Below, one piece after another: positions 5,318-5,416 of a DNA stretch of 5,416 nt (position 1 is the first letter of the stretch; every line of letters begins with the position of its first letter). This DNA comes from a bacterium (GTDB lineage: Bacteria > Margulisbacteria > Marinamargulisbacteria > SXXA01): the NCBI GenBank assembly GCA_947502965.1, contig CANNCG010000053.1, positions 1 to 5,416 on the forward strand. Reading direction: 5' to 3'. The translations under genes and the position numbers were made by a program. Below the pieces are notes generated by a model. That model saw nothing but the letters and a program-made list of their open reading frames with translations, was not told where the DNA came from and did not search any database.

Positions 5318-5416
5318 TTACCCAAGGCGTACCGTCTCCAGCGTGAGGTGTGCCCCTGTTGCCGTTTTCGTCACGTCGACGATGCCTGTCGTGATGGTAG
5401 CCACTCCGTTGACGAC
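5318..5416 (-). CDS. C-terminal end of an unidentified protein (5' part outside window)
   Basis: From the right edge a - strand frame is open for 32 codons to TAA at 5320-5318. The peptide starts VVNGVATITTGIVDV and ends LTLETVRLG. Its alternating hydrophobic/polar, Thr- and Val-rich pattern suggests beta strands. I do not recognise a family. Another - strand frame and one + strand frame are also open here, but their peptides are less protein-like (rich in Arg/His or Cys). It would point the same way as ddl and lie about 340 nt upstream of it. No terminator follows, so transcription might continue towards ddl. Confidence 0.4.
   Translation of the reverse strand, partial: VVNGVATITTGIVDVTKTATGAHLTLETVRLG

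Noticed and set aside
5309..5416. + strand frame at the right edge with a CPCC cluster
   Set aside because: It follows a stop with no ATG/GTG/TTG near its beginning and no ribosome site; the - strand frame is more protein-like.

Overview
The window is about 5.4 kb of bacterial chromosome with ordinary housekeeping genes and unusual intergenic DNA. Base composition is moderate, with GC-rich islands. No gene identifies the taxon. A zinc-type bL31 directly followed by prfA is a common bacterial order. An amidase with copper-amine-oxidase-like N-terminal repeats and AMIN-like repeats is most familiar from Firmicutes and other lineages outside the Proteobacteria. I do not name a phylum.

Layout, left to right. 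(1) 1-178 is the C-terminal end of an IS4/IS5-type DDE transposase on the + strand, cut by the window edge. Behind it lie a small hairpin, a perfect 43-nt palindrome (199-241) and AT-rich DNA to about 330, where the insertion sequence may end. (2) 357-409 holds promoter-like elements, followed by rpmE (bL31, 452-700) with a lysine/threonine/serine-rich N-terminal extension. (3) An intrinsic terminator (727-759) sits directly before prfA (release factor 1, 765-1844). The only Shine-Dalgarno-like sequence for prfA is inside the terminator stem. (4) On the - strand, ddl (D-Ala-D-Ala ligase, 4058-4975) and a large secreted N-acetylmuramoyl-L-alanine amidase (1866-4082) overlap by 25 nt and form a cell-wall operon that converges on prfA, with a stem-loop filling the gap at 1844-1864. 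(5) 4976-5317 has no convincing gene. It holds the ddl promoter region, two 56-bp GC-rich direct repeats at a 66-bp period, and an imperfect 32-bp inverted repeat (5023-5054 and 5261-5292) that brackets them. (6) 5318-5416 is probably the 3' end of a - strand gene entering from the right.

Functionally, rpmE and prfA serve translation (ribosome assembly and stop-codon recognition). The ddl/amidase pair makes the D-Ala-D-Ala end of the peptidoglycan stem peptide and cuts stem peptides from glycan strands.

Two observations deserve most attention. First, rpmE ends in UAG, has a second in-frame UAG 15 nt later, and its frame then stays open through the terminator hairpin to a UAA one base before the prfA AUG. 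Because RF1 reads UAG, this layout could let RF1 level control its own gene. Second, the inverted-repeat-bounded segment of about 270 bp upstream of ddl may be a small undescribed mobile or regulatory element. Both are inferences from sequence layout.
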